Below are positions 7,014-16,734 of a stretch of DNA of 64,000 bases, one piece after another. The first letter of the stretch is position 1. Each line of letters starts with the position of its first letter. The DNA is taken from NCBI RefSeq assembly GCF_005434965.1, contig NZ_SKCI01000002.1:62001-126000 (forward strand), given 5' to 3'. Under the pieces are notes generated by a model. That model saw only the letters and a program-made list of their open reading frames with translations. It was not told the origin of the DNA and did no database searches. Made by a program: the position numbers and the translations under genes. The stretch is from Marimonas lutisalis (GTDB lineage: Bacteria > Pseudomonadota > Alphaproteobacteria > Rhodobacterales > Rhodobacteraceae).

Positions 7014-8285
7014 ATGACAATCGAACGTATCACCCTGTCCGAACTCAAGGCCAAGAGCCCCAAGGAACTCGTCACCATGGCCGAGGAGCTCGAGATCGAG
7101 AACGCCTCGACCATGCGAAAGGGCGAGATCATGTTCTCGATCCTGAAAGAGCGGGCCGAGGAAGGCTGGGAAATCTATGGCGATGGTGTGCTCGAAGTGC
7201 TGCAGGATGGCTTTGGCTTCCTGCGCTCGCCCGAGGCAAACTATCTTCCGGGCCCCGATGACATCTATGTCTCGCCCGAAACCATCCGCAAATTCTCGCT
7301 TCGCACCGGCGACACGATCGACGGTAAACTGGCGCAGCCGCTCGAGAACGAGCGCTACTTTGCCTTGACCGATGTCAGCCAGATCAACTTTGAAGAGCCC
7401 GAGAAGGCCCGCCACAAGATCGCTTTCGACAACCTGACGCCGCTCTATCCCGATGAACGGCTGAAGATGGAGATCGAGGATCCGACGATCAAGGACCGCT
7501 CGGCACGGATCATCGACCTGGTCGCGCCGATCGGCAAAGGCCAGCGGTCGCTGATCGTGGCGCCGCCGCGCACGGGTAAAACGGTTCTCTTGCAGAACAT
7601 CGCCCACTCGATCGAGGCGAACCACCCGGAATGCTACCTGATCGTCCTGCTGATCGACGAACGCCCTGAAGAGGTGACGGACATGCAGCGCAGCGTGAAG
7701 GGCGAAGTCGTGTCGTCTACCTTCGATGAACCCGCCTCGCGCCACGTGGCCGTGGCCGAGATGGTTATCGAAAAGGCCAAGCGCCTTGTCGAACACAAGC
7801 GCGATGTCGTCATCTTGCTCGACTCGATCACGCGTCTGGGCCGCGCCTACAACACCACTGTGCCCAGCTCGGGCAAGGTTCTGACCGGCGGTGTCGACGC
7901 CAACGCGCTTCAACGCCCCAAGCGGTTCTTTGGTGCTGCGCGGAACATCGAGGAAGGTGGTTCGCTGACCATCATCGCGACCGCTCTGATCGACACCGGC
8001 AGCCGCATGGATGAGGTGATCTTCGAAGAGTTCAAAGGCACTGGCAACAGCGAGATCGTGCTTGACCGCAAGGTGGCCGACAAGCGCGTCTTCCCGGCGA
8101 TGGACATCCTCAAATCCGGCACCCGGAAAGAGGATCTGCTCGTCGATCCCAAGGACCTGTCCAAGACCTTCGTTCTGCGCCGAATCCTCAACCCGATGGG
8201 GACCACGGATGCGATCGAATTCCTCATCGGGAAACTCAAGCAGACCAAGACGAATTCCGAGTTCTTTGACTCTATGAATGGATAA
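7014..8285 (+). CDS. rho: Transcription termination factor Rho
   Basis: Rho is a hexameric RNA-dependent ATPase helicase that ends transcription. The 423-residue protein has the N-terminal helical and cold-shock RNA-binding domains (about 5-130; [20 protein letters not shown] at 67-86), the P-loop APPRTGKT at 183-190, and [16 protein letters not shown] at 265-280. The Q-loop [13 protein letters not shown] and R-loop [14 protein letters not shown] follow. The length is typical of compact alphaproteobacterial Rho. It opens the rightward gene run beside the putative origin. A small inverted repeat, CTGTTG and CAACAG with a five-base loop, lies just after it at 8289-8305. Confidence 0.98.
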   Translation: MTIERITLSELKAKSPKELVTMAEELEIENASTMRKGEIMFSILKERAEEGWEIYGDGVLEVLQDGFGFLRSPEANYLPGPDDIYVSPETIRKFSLRTGDTIDGKLAQPLENERYFALTDVSQINFEEPEKARHKIAFDNLTPLYPDERLKMEIEDPTIKDRSARIIDLVAPIGKGQRSLIVAPPRTGKTVLLQNIAHSIEANHPECYLIVLLIDERPEEVTDMQRSVKGEVVSSTFDEPASRHVAVAEMVIEKAKRLVEHKRDVVILLDSITRLGRAYNTTVPSSGKVLTGGVDANALQRPKRFFGAARNIEEGGSLTIIATALIDTGSRMDEVIFEEFKGTGNSEIVLDRKVADKRVFPAMDILKSGTRKEDLLVDPKDLSKTFVLRRILNPMGTTDAIEFLIGKLKQTKTNSEFFDSMNG

Positions 8286-8315
8286 AATCTGTTGTAAATC
8301 AACAGGTTAGATGAA

Positions 8316-9602
8316 ATGGACACGATTTTTGCACTGGCGACGGCCCCCGGTAAATCGGGGGTCGCGGTAATCCGCGTTTCCGGGCCGTTGGCCTGGGCGG
8401 CGGGCAACAGGCTGGCGGGCGGTCTGCCTGAGCCGCGCCGTGCCGCTTTGCGGGCGCTGACCGGCTCTGATGGTGTCCATCTCGATGAGGCGCTGGTGCT
8501 GTGCTTCGCCGCCAAGGCCAGCTTTACCGGCGAAGAGGTGGTCGAGTTCCAGGTGCATGGCTCTACCGCGGTGATCGCGGCGTTGTTGCGAGAGCTTGGC
8601 CAGATTGATGGCCTGCGACCGGCAGACCCGGGCGAGTTCACCCGCCGCGCGCTGGAAAACGGTCAGCTCGACCTGGCCCAGGTCGAAGGCCTGGCCGATC
8701 TCATTGATGCGGAAACCGAGGCCCAGCGCCGTCAGGCTTTGCGCGTGTTGTCCGGCGATCTGGGAAATCGCGCGGAAACCTGGCGCGCCGATCTGATCCG
8801 GGCAGCCGCTCTTCTTGAAGCAACGATTGATTTCGCCGATGAGGACGTGCCGGTGGATGTCACACCCGAGGTCAAGCAGCTTCTGACCAGGACACGAGAC
8901 AGCCTGCAGCACGAAATCGCGGGCGTTTCCATGGCCGAGCGGATTCGCACGGGCTTCGAGGTAGCTATCCTCGGTGCGCCGAACGTGGGCAAATCGACGC
9001 TTCTGAATGCGCTGGCGGGACGCGAGGCCGCGATCACCTCGGAATATGCCGGGACCACGCGCGACGTGATCGAGGTGCGGATGGATCTTGGCGGCTTGGC
9101 GGTCACCCTTCTGGACACCGCTGGCCTGCGGGAAACCGAGGATCACGTTGAAAGCATCGGCATCGCCCGAGCGCGTGAACGGGCTGAACAGGCCGACCTG
9201 CGCGTTTTCCTGGTCGAGGAAAATGAAAATCCCGGCGTGGCGCCGCGAGAAGGAGACATCGTTCTGCGCGCGAAGGCGGATTTGCTGGACGATAAGACAG
9301 GCGCAATCTCGGGCGTCTCGGGCGAAGGCGTGTCCGACCTGGTCGCGCAGATCACCGAAACGCTCTCGGGTCGGGCGGCAAATGCCGGGATCGCGACACG
9401 GGAACGGCACAGGCTGTCGATGCAGCGCGCCGTAGAATCCCTAGATGATGCGGCGCGCATGCTTGATCTGGGGCCGGAACATTCCGATATAGCGGCCGAG
9501 GAACTGCGCAGCGCGGTGCGCGCGCTTGACGCGCTGGTGGGCCGTGTGGATGTTGAGAACATTCTCGACGAAATTTTCGCCAGCTTCTGCATTGGCAAGT
9601 AA
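8316..9602 (+). CDS. mnmE: tRNA uridine-5-carboxymethylaminomethyl(34) synthesis GTPase MnmE
   Basis: MnmE, with MnmG, installs the cmnm5 group on wobble U34 of certain tRNAs, using methylene-tetrahydrofolate, glycine and FAD. The 428-residue protein has the N-terminal folate-binding domain (starts [20 protein letters not shown]), a helical domain, and an embedded G domain with GAPNVGKST near residue 219 and DTAGLRET near 266. It ends with the diagnostic CIGK tetrapeptide that carries the catalytic Cys. The G4 region after EGD is short: the usual NKxD motif is replaced by a KADL segment, which shortens the protein relative to the E. coli enzyme (454). The mnmG ribosome-binding site overlaps its stop. 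Confidence 0.97.
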   Translation: MDTIFALATAPGKSGVAVIRVSGPLAWAAGNRLAGGLPEPRRAALRALTGSDGVHLDEALVLCFAAKASFTGEEVVEFQVHGSTAVIAALLRELGQIDGLRPADPGEFTRRALENGQLDLAQVEGLADLIDAETEAQRRQALRVLSGDLGNRAETWRADLIRAAALLEATIDFADEDVPVDVTPEVKQLLTRTRDSLQHEIAGVSMAERIRTGFEVAILGAPNVGKSTLLNALAGREAAITSEYAGTTRDVIEVRMDLGGLAVTLLDTAGLRETEDHVESIGIARARERAEQADLRVFLVEENENPGVAPREGDIVLRAKADLLDDKTGAISGVSGEGVSDLVAQITETLSGRAANAGIATRERHRLSMQRAVESLDDAARMLDLGPEHSDIAAEELRSAVRALDALVGRVDVENILDEIFASFCIGK

Positions 9603-9606
9603 GGAG

Positions 9607-9622
9607 TGTTTCACGTGAAACA
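9607..9622. promoter_or_regulatory. parS: parS site 1 (ParB-binding centromere) at the mnmG start
   Basis: TGTTTCACGTGAAACA is a perfect 16-bp palindrome identical to the conserved bacterial parS consensus. It spans the two possible mnmG start codons. The second GTG, at 9615-9617, forms the centre of the palindrome. ParB encoded 3.3 kb away would nucleate here and help segregate the origin region. Confidence 0.95.
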
Positions 9623-11480
9623 TGACTTCGATGTTATCGTGGTCGGCGGTGGCCACGCCGGAACAGAGGCCGCGAATGCCGCGGTCCGTATGGGTGCGCG
9701 TACCGCGCTTGTCACCTTGCGGCGCTCGGATATCGGGGTGATGTCCTGCAACCCCGCCATTGGCGGGCTGGGCAAAGGCCATCTCGTGCGCGAAATCGAT
9801 GCGATGGACGGCGTCATGGGCCGCGTGGCGGATCTGGCCGGCATCCAGTTTCGCCTGCTCAACCGGCGCAAAGGCCCGGCAGTGCAAGGCCCCCGCGCAC
9901 AGGCAGACCGAGCGATTTACCGGCGCGAGATGTTGCGTGAAACCGAAGCGCGCGAAAACCTGACGATCATCGAGGGCGAAACCACCGATTTCCTGATGGA
10001 CAGCGGCCGGGTGACCGGCGTGCGCCTTGCGGATGACAGCGAATTACATGCGCCGGCGACGATCCTGACCACCGGCACCTTCCTGCGCGGCGTTATCCAT
10101 ATCGGTGATGTCTCCCGCCCCGGTGGGCGTATGGGTGATCGCCCGTCAGTGCGCCTAGCGGAGCGTTTGGACAGCTTCGATTTGCCGCTGGGGCGCCTTA
10201 AAACCGGTACTCCACCCCGCCTTGATGGCCGCACGATCAACTGGGACATCCTCGAATCCCAACCCGGTGATGACGTTCCGACGATGTTTTCGTTTATGTC
10301 CACGGCGCCTGCGGCGCCGCAGGTGTCGTGCGGAATCACCCATACGAACACGAAAACCCACGAGATCATCGAGAAAAACCTGGCCCGCTCGGCCATGTAT
10401 GGTGGGCATATCGACGGCATCGGCCCGCGTTACTGCCCCTCGATCGAGGACAAGATCGTTCGGTTTTCCGACAAGCCGTCGCATCAGATCTTTCTTGAGC
10501 CGGAAGGCGTGAACGATCACACGGTCTATCCCAACGGCATTTCCACGTCTTTGCCCCAGGATGTGCAGCATGACTACGTGCATTCCATCCGGGGGCTTGA
10601 GGAGGCCGTGATCCTGCAGCCGGGTTACGCCATCGAGTATGACTACATCGATCCCCGCGCGCTGGACGCGACGCTGGCGATGAAATCCGTGCCCGGTCTT
10701 TACCTCGCCGGCCAGATCAACGGCACGACAGGCTATGAAGAGGCCGCGGCGCAGGGACTTGTTGCGGGCCTCAATGCTGCGCGCGCGGTGCGCGGGGGTG
10801 ATCCCGTGCTGTTCAGCCGGGCAGACAGCTATATCGGCGTGATGGTCGATGATATCATCACGCGGGGCGTGAGCGAGCCTTATCGCATGTTCACTTCGCG
10901 CGCCGAATTCCGCCTGTCGTTGCGGGCTGACAACGCGGATCAGCGTCTGACGCCTCTGGCCATCTCGCTCGGTTGCGTGTCAGCGGATCGTCGCGCGGCC
11001 TTTGAAACCAAGGCCGAGGCGCTTGCGAAAGGCCGCGCACTTCTCGAATCGCACAGCTGGACGCCAACGCAGCTCAATGCGCATGGATTTGAAATGAACC
11101 AGGACGGCACGCGCCGCAACGGCATGGCTCTTCTGGCCTTTCCTGATGTTGATTTCGACCGCCTCCTGCCGCTTGACCCCGCGTTCGAAGGGATTGCGTC
11201 CGAGATTCGTGCCCAGCTCGAGAAAGACGCGCTTTATGCCAACTATATCGAACGGCAGAAACGCGATGTCGAAGCGCTCAAACGCGATGAAGGTCAGGTG
11301 ATCCCGTCAGATTTCGCCTATGACGGCATCGAAGGTCTTTCCAACGAACTCAAGACCAAGCTCGCGAATGCCCGGCCCGGCAACCTTGCCCAGGCGGGCC
11401 GGATCGACGGGATGACCCCGGCCGCACTGGCCTTGCTTCTGGCCAAACTGCGCCAGGCCCGGCGGGAGAAGTCGGCGTGA
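9615..11480 (+). CDS. mnmG: tRNA uridine-5-carboxymethylaminomethyl(34) synthesis enzyme MnmG
   Basis: MnmG (GidA) is the FAD- and NADH-using partner of MnmE in wobble uridine modification. The dinucleotide-binding [16 protein letters not shown] lies right at the N-terminus. [31 protein letters not shown], and [17 protein letters not shown] follow, all MnmG signatures. The C-terminal helical domain has YxGY-like spacing ([16 protein letters not shown]). I prefer the GTG at 9615 because AAGGAG (9601-9606) is 8 bases upstream. The alternative in-frame GTG at 9606 overlaps that ribosome-binding site and would add only MFH. With the later start the protein is 621 residues, normal for the family. 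The start sits inside parS. The 3' end overlaps rsmG by four bases. Confidence 0.96.
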   Translation: MKHDFDVIVVGGGHAGTEAANAAVRMGARTALVTLRRSDIGVMSCNPAIGGLGKGHLVREIDAMDGVMGRVADLAGIQFRLLNRRKGPAVQGPRAQADRAIYRREMLRETEARENLTIIEGETTDFLMDSGRVTGVRLADDSELHAPATILTTGTFLRGVIHIGDVSRPGGRMGDRPSVRLAERLDSFDLPLGRLKTGTPPRLDGRTINWDILESQPGDDVPTMFSFMSTAPAAPQVSCGITHTNTKTHEIIEKNLARSAMYGGHIDGIGPRYCPSIEDKIVRFSDKPSHQIFLEPEGVNDHTVYPNGISTSLPQDVQHDYVHSIRGLEEAVILQPGYAIEYDYIDPRALDATLAMKSVPGLYLAGQINGTTGYEEAAAQGLVAGLNAARAVRGGDPVLFSRADSYIGVMVDDIITRGVSEPYRMFTSRAEFRLSLRADNADQRLTPLAISLGCVSADRRAAFETKAEALAKGRALLESHSWTPTQLNAHGFEMNQDGTRRNGMALLAFPDVDFDRLLPLDPAFEGIASEIRAQLEKDALYANYIERQKRDVEALKRDEGQVIPSDFAYDGIEGLSNELKTKLANARPGNLAQAGRIDGMTPAALALLLAKLRQARREKSA

Positions 11481-12091
11481 GTCCGACAGCCGAGAGCCTG
11501 GATGTTTCACGTGAAACATTCGAGCGTCTCGCGGCATTTGCAGCGCTTCTCGAAAAATGGAATCCGCGCATCAACCTTGTGGCACGGTCCACGATTTCTA
11601 CCCTGTGGGAGCGCCATGTCCGCGATTCCCTTCAGGTTTTCCAGCTACTTGACTATCCCGCAGACCACTGGGCCGATCTGGGCAGCGGAGGCGGTTTTCC
11701 GGGCCTCGTTGTCGCAATCTGTGCTGCCGAGGCCGGAAACCCGGCCAGGGTAACCCTGGTGGAAAGCGATCAGCGCAAAGCGACCTTCCTGCGCACTGTC
11801 CTGCGCGAGCTTTCGATTCCCGGTCAGGTCATTGCCCGAAGAATTGAAACCTTGGACCCTTTGCAGGCCGATATCCTGTCCGCCCGCGCGCTCAGCGATC
11901 TTTCCCAGCTTCTAAGCTTTGCGGAACGGCATCTCGCCCCCGGCGGTTCCTGTCTTTTCCCAAAGGGAAAAAACTGGGAATCCGAGGTTCAAACCGCGTG
12001 CGAAGCGTGGCAATTCTCGTATGATGCAATTCCAAGCATCACCGAATCCGACGCCGTCATCCTGAAGATCAGAGGACTCGCCCGTGTCTGA
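11477..12091 (+). CDS. rsmG: 16S rRNA (guanine(527)-N7)-methyltransferase RsmG
   Basis: RsmG (GidB) makes m7G527 in 16S rRNA using S-adenosylmethionine. The 204-residue protein has [12 protein letters not shown] near residue 33, the [13 protein letters not shown] region, the SAM-binding [15 protein letters not shown] at about 72-86, and [13 protein letters not shown] near 137. The GTG start at 11477 overlaps the mnmG stop and has GGAG 8 bases upstream. A second perfect parS palindrome lies inside the gene at 11503-11518 and encodes residues of the variable N-terminus (DVSRET), so it can be kept without harming the enzyme. The 3' end overlaps parA by 8 bases. Confidence 0.96.
   Translation: MSPTAESLDVSRETFERLAAFAALLEKWNPRINLVARSTISTLWERHVRDSLQVFQLLDYPADHWADLGSGGGFPGLVVAICAAEAGNPARVTLVESDQRKATFLRTVLRELSIPGQVIARRIETLDPLQADILSARALSDLSQLLSFAERHLAPGGSCLFPKGKNWESEVQTACEAWQFSYDAIPSITESDAVILKIRGLARV
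11503..11518. promoter_or_regulatory. parS: parS site 2 (ParB-binding centromere) inside rsmG
   Basis: A second exact copy of TGTTTCACGTGAAACA, extended to an 18-bp palindrome by flanking A and T (11502-11519). It lies in the first codons of rsmG, 1.9 kb from the first copy and about 1.4 kb before parB. It is read in a different codon frame from copy 1. Confidence 0.95.
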
Positions 12092-12893
12092 CCCGACTCG
12101 CCCCCCGGGGCCCAAAATCATCGCCGTCGCAAACCAGAAAGGCGGCGTTGGCAAGACCACCACCACGATCAACCTGGGCGCGGCGCTGGCGGAACTTGGT
12201 AAGCGCGTTCTCGTCGTCGATCTCGATCCGCAGGGCAACGCCTCCACTGGTCTTGGGGTCGAAGCGGGTGATCGCGATTACACGACCTATGACCTGTTGC
12301 TGGACGAGGTCGCACTTGCCGACGTGATCCGCGACACCGACACGAAAAACCTGATGATCGTGCCGGCGACCGTTGATCTCAGTTCGGCAGATATCGAGCT
12401 TTTCTCGAATGAAAAGCGCAGTTTTCTTCTGCACGATGCGCTGCGCCAGCCGGCGATGGATGTCTATGATTTCGATTTCATCCTGATCGATTGCCCGCCG
12501 TCGCTTAACCTTCTGACGGTCAACGCCATGGTCGCCGCGCATTCCGTGCTGGTGCCCCTGCAAAGCGAATTTTTCGCGCTAGAAGGGCTATCGCAGCTCA
12601 TGCTCACCCTGCGCGAAGTGCGCCACAGCGCCAATCCCAACCTGCGAATCGAAGGCATTGTTCTCACCATGTATGACGGCCGCAACCGCCTGTCGCAGCA
12701 GGTCGAATCAGATGCGCGCGAAAATCTGGGAGAGCTGGTGTTCCAAACCGTCATTCCCCGCAACGTCCGTGTAAGCGAGGCGCCGTCCTTCTCAATGCCG
12801 GTGCTGAGTTACGAGCCCGAGTCAAAGGGCGCCCAGGCGTATCGCAATCTTGCGCGGGAACTGCTGGGCAACAACGCGCGCGCCGCGGCATAA
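12084..12893 (+). CDS. parA: Chromosome partitioning ATPase ParA (Soj)
   Basis: ParA binds DNA non-specifically as an ATP dimer and moves ParB-parS complexes. The 269-residue protein has the deviant Walker A NQKGGVGKTTTTIN at 17-30, the signature VVDLDPQGNAS, and LIDCPPSLNLLTVNAM around residues 133-148, all diagnostic of chromosomal ParA. The GTG start overlaps the rsmG stop by 8 bases, with AGAGGA at 12071-12076 as ribosome-binding site. It is followed 12 bases later by parB. Confidence 0.96.
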   Translation: MSDPTRPPGPKIIAVANQKGGVGKTTTTINLGAALAELGKRVLVVDLDPQGNASTGLGVEAGDRDYTTYDLLLDEVALADVIRDTDTKNLMIVPATVDLSSADIELFSNEKRSFLLHDALRQPAMDVYDFDFILIDCPPSLNLLTVNAMVAAHSVLVPLQSEFFALEGLSQLMLTLREVRHSANPNLRIEGIVLTMYDGRNRLSQQVESDARENLGELVFQTVIPRNVRVSEAPSFSMPVLSYEPESKGAQAYRNLARELLGNNARAAA

Positions 12894-12905
12894 CAACGGA
12901 GGCAG

Positions 12906-13796
12906 ATGATGGCCGAGAAGAAACGAGGTTTGGGGCGCGGACTGTCGGCGCTCATGTCCGATGTCGGCAACGAACCCGCCGAGCGTGAAGGTGGGGAGGC
13001 GACACGCCGCGCCGAACGCCATCTGCCGATCGAGCGTATCGTGCCCAACCCCGATCAGCCGCGCCGCAGCTTTGACAAGGACAAGCTTCAGGATCTGGCC
13101 GATTCGATCCGTGAAAAGGGCGTGATCCAGCCGCTGATCGTTCGGGTTGATCCTAAAAATAGTAAGCAATATCAAATAGTTGCTGGCGAACGCCGCTGGC
13201 GCGCCGCGCAAATCGCGCAATTGCACGAACTTCCCGTTCTCGTGCGCGAATTTGACGATACCGAAGTGCTGGAAATCGCGATCATCGAGAATATCCAGCG
13301 TGCCGACCTGAACCCGGTTGAAGAAGCGGCCGGCTATCGCCAGCTAATCGACCGGTTCGGCCACACCCAGGAACAGCTGGCGCAGGCCCTGGGCAAAAGC
13401 CGCTCGCACATCGCCAACCAGATGCGTCTTCTCTCGCTGCCGCGTGACGTGCTCGACCTGCTCGAAGCCGACAAGCTCTCGGCAGGCCACGCCCGGGCGC
13501 TCATCACCGCCGAAGATCCCTCGGCCCTTGCCGGCATCGTGGTGAAAAAGGGCCTTTCGGTGCGCGAGACCGAACGCTTGGCCAAGCAGGGCACCCAGGG
13601 CAAGGGCAAGTCTAAGACCAAGACGACCACACCGGAAAAAGACGCCGATACCGTCGCGCTCGAAGGGGATCTGACGGCGAACCTGGGCATGAAGGTCAGC
13701 GTCAATCACGACAAGGGTCAGGAATCCGGCCAGATCGTGATCCGCTACAATTCGCTTGATGACCTGGACGAGCTTTGCCGCAAGCTCACGCTATAG
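12906..13796 (+). CDS. parB: Chromosome partitioning protein ParB (Spo0J)
   Basis: ParB is a CTP-dependent clamp that loads at parS and spreads. The 296-residue protein has the N-terminal ParA-interaction segment KKRGLGRGLSALMSD (5-19), the CTPase/ParB-N domain with GERRWRA at 94-100 and ENIQRADLNPVEEA at 128-141, and a helix-turn-helix at about 154-175 that would read parS. A Lys/Thr-rich linker and a C-terminal dimerisation domain (DLDELCRKLTL) follow. Two tandem ATGs exist: GGAGG at 12898-12902 fits the second (12909) better, which would remove one Met. Its last codons overlap the convergent DUF454 gene by 6 bases. Confidence 0.97.
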   Translation: MMAEKKRGLGRGLSALMSDVGNEPAEREGGEATRRAERHLPIERIVPNPDQPRRSFDKDKLQDLADSIREKGVIQPLIVRVDPKNSKQYQIVAGERRWRAAQIAQLHELPVLVREFDDTEVLEIAIIENIQRADLNPVEEAAGYRQLIDRFGHTQEQLAQALGKSRSHIANQMRLLSLPRDVLDLLEADKLSAGHARALITAEDPSALAGIVVKKGLSVRETERLAKQGTQGKGKSKTKTTTPEKDADTVALEGDLTANLGMKVSVNHDKGQESGQIVIRYNSLDDLDELCRKLTL

Positions 13797-14147
13797 GTTT
13801 GGTCGCGACCAGATGAAGATCAGCACTGCCGTCAGCACGACGGCCTGAATGATCAGCACCATCGGCCGCAGCCCAAGAACAAGTGAAATACCGAACACCA
13901 CCGCAATCGAGATGGTCGAGATGCGTTTCACACGTGGCCGGATTGCGCCGTTCGTCTGCCAGTCAACGATGGCCGGGCCGAACTGCGGATGGCTCAGCAG
14001 CCAATTATGCAGCCGCTCCGACGATCGGGCGAAAAAGAACGCGGCCAACAGCATGAACGGCACGGTCGGCACCAGTGGCAGGATGACACCGGCCAACCCC
14101 AGCCCCACGCAAATCAGACCCAGGCCCGCCCAAAGGAAACGCATCAT
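13791..14147 (-). CDS. DUF454 (YbaN family) small membrane protein
   Basis: A 118-residue inner-membrane protein. Residues 3-38 form a helical hairpin containing GLGLAGVILPLVPTVPF, the signature of the YbaN/DUF454 family. A cytoplasmic loop with SSERLHNWLLSHPQFGPAIVDW, also conserved in the family, and two further hydrophobic stretches (about 78-92 and 97-113) follow. No biochemical function is established for the family. It lies immediately downstream of hemW with no spacer (hemW stop at 14148), so it is probably transcribed with the rph-rdgB-hemW run. Confidence 0.88.
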   Translation of the reverse strand: MMRFLWAGLGLICVGLGLAGVILPLVPTVPFMLLAAFFFARSSERLHNWLLSHPQFGPAIVDWQTNGAIRPRVKRISTISIAVVFGISLVLGLRPMVLIIQAVVLTAVLIFIWSRPNL

Positions 14148-15335
14148 TCACCCTGCCAGAAACTCGGTGATCACGGCATTCAACACCATGCGCCCGGCAT
14201 TTGTCACGCGCATCCTGTGGCCATCGCGCGCGATCATGCCGATGTCTTCCAGATGGGCCAGCGCACGGCGATCAAGTGGTTCGCCCGCAAGACGTTCAAA
14301 GCGGCGCATGTCCAGACCCTCAGTCAGGCGCAACCCCATCATCAGGAATTCTTCCGCCTGATCGCGCCGGCTCAGCGCGCGGCGCAGGCTCTCGCCCCCG
14401 GTTTCCTCGGCCTGATTCAGCCAAACCTGTGGCGCTAGTGGCGTTTCGGTCGCATAGCGCTGCCCGGAAATCGTCAGCCGCCCATGCGCGCCCGGCCCGA
14501 TCCCCACATAATCGCCATAGCGCCAGTAGATCAGGTTATGGCGCGATTCCGCGCCGGGTTTGGCGTGATTAGAGACTTCATAGGCCTCAAACCCGGCTTC
14601 ACCGCAAATTTCCTGCGTTGCCTGGTACATGTCCGCCGCCAGGTCATCATCAGGCAACCCACGCAGTTTGCCGGCATCATACCTGTCACCGAAGGCCGTG
14701 CCCGCTTCGATCGTCAATTGATAAAGCGAGAGATGATCGATCGCCAAACTGACCGCTTGGCTCAATTCCGCCTGCCAATCGGCCAGCGACTGGTCTTGCC
14801 GTGCATAGATCAGGTCGAAACTCACCCTGTCGAACTGTGACCGCGCTATATCGAATGCGGCCAATGCTTCTTTCACGGTATGCAATCGTCCCAGGCGCTT
14901 CAGATCCGCATCGTTCAATGCCTGAAACCCCATCGACACGCGGTTCACCCCCGCGTCGGCATATCCCCGGAACCGTCCGGCCTCAACCGACCCTGGATTC
15001 GCTTCAAGCGTGATTTCCAGGTCATTCGCCGCAGGCCAGTGATGCCGGATACGTTCGATCACCGCCGCCACCGTTTCGGGCGCCATCAGGCTGGGCGTGC
15101 CACCCCCGAAAAAGACCGAAGTCAGAACCCGCCCCGGCACCTCTTCCGCGTAACGGTCAATCTCATGTAAATAGGCTCTAACCCAGCGCGACTGGTCGAT
15201 TTCCGCCGCGACATGGCTGTTGAAATCGCAATAGGGGCATTTCGACGTGCAAAACGGCCAATGCACGTAAATGCCAAAGCCGCTCTCTTGCCAATCCTCA
15301 GCCAAAACAGCCCTGCACCAGCTGTCGGAAGGCAA
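14148..15335 (-). CDS. hemW: Radical SAM heme chaperone HemW
   Basis: HemW is a radical-SAM-fold protein that binds heme and delivers it to cytochromes; it was long mis-annotated as oxygen-independent coproporphyrinogen oxidase. The 395-residue frame has [20 protein letters not shown] near the start, with Cys29, Cys33 and Cys36 for the 4Fe-4S cluster. [12 protein letters not shown] near residue 75, EANPGSVE, and the C-terminal HemW domain ([15 protein letters not shown]) follow. The start is uncertain. The ATG at 15335 overlaps rdgB by 38 bases, while a TTG at 15305 overlaps by 8 bases, gives [11 protein letters not shown], and fits the usual family N-terminus better. It lacks the extra N-terminal residues of true HemN. 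Confidence 0.92.
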   Translation of the reverse strand: MPSDSWCRAVLAEDWQESGFGIYVHWPFCTSKCPYCDFNSHVAAEIDQSRWVRAYLHEIDRYAEEVPGRVLTSVFFGGGTPSLMAPETVAAVIERIRHHWPAANDLEITLEANPGSVEAGRFRGYADAGVNRVSMGFQALNDADLKRLGRLHTVKEALAAFDIARSQFDRVSFDLIYARQDQSLADWQAELSQAVSLAIDHLSLYQLTIEAGTAFGDRYDAGKLRGLPDDDLAADMYQATQEICGEAGFEAYEVSNHAKPGAESRHNLIYWRYGDYVGIGPGAHGRLTISGQRYATETPLAPQVWLNQAEETGGESLRRALSRRDQAEEFLMMGLRLTEGLDMRRFERLAGEPLDRRALAHLEDIGMIARDGHRMRVTNAGRMVLNAVITEFLAG

Positions 15336-15906
15336 CGGCGCGGTGGCTCATCCCGTGTTTCTTCTCGGGATCCATCTCGCCAAAGGTTTCGCTTTCCCCG
15401 TCCGGCAGGAACACGGGGTCAAAGCCAAACCCGTTCTCGCCGCGCATCGGCCAGACGATCTGCCCTTCCACGCGACCTTCAAAGATTTCGTCATGCCCAT
15501 CCGGCCAGGCCAGGCACAGCGTGCAATTGAACGCCGCTTTGCGCGGGCTCGGCGCGTTTTTCTCTTCCAGCAGGCGCCAGACCTTTTCCATCGCCATCGG
15601 AAAATCCCGCCCCTCCGGCGTTTCGGCCCAGTCGGCGGTGTAAACGCCGGGCGCGCCGTCCAGCGCATCCACCATGATCCCGCTGTCATCCGAAAGCGCC
15701 GGCAGCCCTGTCGCTTTGGCCGCGAAATGCGCCTTGATCCGCGCGTTACCGGCGAAGGTGTCTTCGGTTTCTTCAGGCTCTTCCAGCCCGTGATCCGCGG
15801 CCGAGCTGACCGTTACGCCAAAGGGTTCAAGCAGCTCGGCAATCTCGCGCAACTTGCCCTTGTTGTGCGTTGCAATAACCAGCTCCCTGCCATCGAACTT
15901 ACGCAC
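15298..15906 (-). CDS. rdgB: RdgB/HAM1 family non-canonical purine NTP pyrophosphatase
   Basis: RdgB hydrolyses ITP, dITP and XTP to monophosphates, keeping deaminated purines out of DNA and RNA. The 202-residue protein has the substrate-binding [10 protein letters not shown] at 13-22, the acidic metal region [10 protein letters not shown] near 49, [20 protein letters not shown] around 72-91, and the C-terminal [10 protein letters not shown] and SHRAVAF. All are family signatures. It overlaps rph upstream by 8 bases and hemW downstream. Confidence 0.96.
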   Translation of the reverse strand: MRKFDGRELVIATHNKGKLREIAELLEPFGVTVSSAADHGLEEPEETEDTFAGNARIKAHFAAKATGLPALSDDSGIMVDALDGAPGVYTADWAETPEGRDFPMAMEKVWRLLEEKNAPSPRKAAFNCTLCLAWPDGHDEIFEGRVEGQIVWPMRGENGFGFDPVFLPDGESETFGEMDPEKKHGMSHRAVAFRQLVQGCFG

Positions 15907-16615
15907 TCGCCGCCGCCTTCTGCAATTCAGCCAGCTCTTTCACGCCCTTGTCGGCCAAGGCCATCAATTCGTCCATCTGCTCGCGCGAAAAGGTCGACCC
16001 CTCGGCACTCATCTGCACCTCGATCAACCGACCAGAGCCCAGCATGACGAAATTCCCGTCAACGCCGGCTTCGCTATCTTCGGGGTAATCCAGGTCCAGC
16101 ACCGGCTGGCCCGCGTAAATACCACAACTGACGGCGGCAACCGGATCGACCAGCGGATCGCTGACCACATCGCCGGTCTTGAGCAGCTTGTTCACCGCCA
16201 GCCGCAGCGCAACCCATCCCCCGGTGATCGAGGCACAACGTGTCCCACCGTCTGCCTGGATCACGTCGCAATCCACCGTGATCTGCCGTTCGCCCAGGGC
16301 AACCCGGTCAACGCCCGCGCGCAGGGACCGCCCGATCAGCCGCTGAATTTCAACCGTGCGGCCACCCTGTTTGCCCGCAGCGGCCTCGCGCCGCATCCGC
16401 GACGTGGTCGAACGCGGCAACATCCCGTATTCCGCCGTCACCCAGCCGAGGCCCGAGCCCTTGATAAAGGGCGGAACCCGGTCTTCGATTGTCGCCGTGC
16501 ACAGAACATGAGTATCGCCCATCCGGATCATGCAGGACCCTTCGGCATGTTTCGTTACCCCGGTTTCGATTGAAACCGGCCGCATTTCACTTAAATCTCT
16601 ACCCGAAGGTCGCAT
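15899..16615 (-). CDS. rph: Ribonuclease PH
   Basis: RNase PH trims the 3' ends of tRNA precursors by phosphorolysis. The 238-residue protein begins [19 protein letters not shown], the canonical RNase PH N-terminus. It contains [22 protein letters not shown]-type ([16 protein letters not shown]) and [19 protein letters not shown]. The C-terminal [17 protein letters not shown] is also normal. AGGAT lies upstream of the ATG. It is divergent from hrcA with about 120 bases between, which hold the hrcA promoter. It leads the run rph-rdgB-hemW-DUF454. Confidence 0.97.
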   Translation of the reverse strand: MRPSGRDLSEMRPVSIETGVTKHAEGSCMIRMGDTHVLCTATIEDRVPPFIKGSGLGWVTAEYGMLPRSTTSRMRREAAAGKQGGRTVEIQRLIGRSLRAGVDRVALGERQITVDCDVIQADGGTRCASITGGWVALRLAVNKLLKTGDVVSDPLVDPVAAVSCGIYAGQPVLDLDYPEDSEAGVDGNFVMLGSGRLIEVQMSAEGSTFSREQMDELMALADKGVKELAELQKAAASA

Positions 16616-16679
16616 CGTCTGATCCTTTTCGCCTTATGGCTCCGGGATACAGGCGGCCTGCAGCCAAGTGCAACCCCGA

Positions 16680-16708
16680 TTGACCTTTGGGCAAGACGCT
16701 TCTTAAAT
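16680..16708 (+). promoter_or_regulatory. Predicted hrcA-grpE promoter
   Basis: TTGACC at 16680-16685 and TTAAAT at 16703-16708 are 17 bases apart. Transcription would start near 16715, about 20 bases before the hrcA ATG. I see no CIRCE element (TTAGCACTC-N9-GAGTGCTAA) here, so autoregulation by HrcA is not evident. Confidence 0.55.
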
Positions 16709-16734
16709 GTCCGACGCTTGGTCGGATTGGATCT

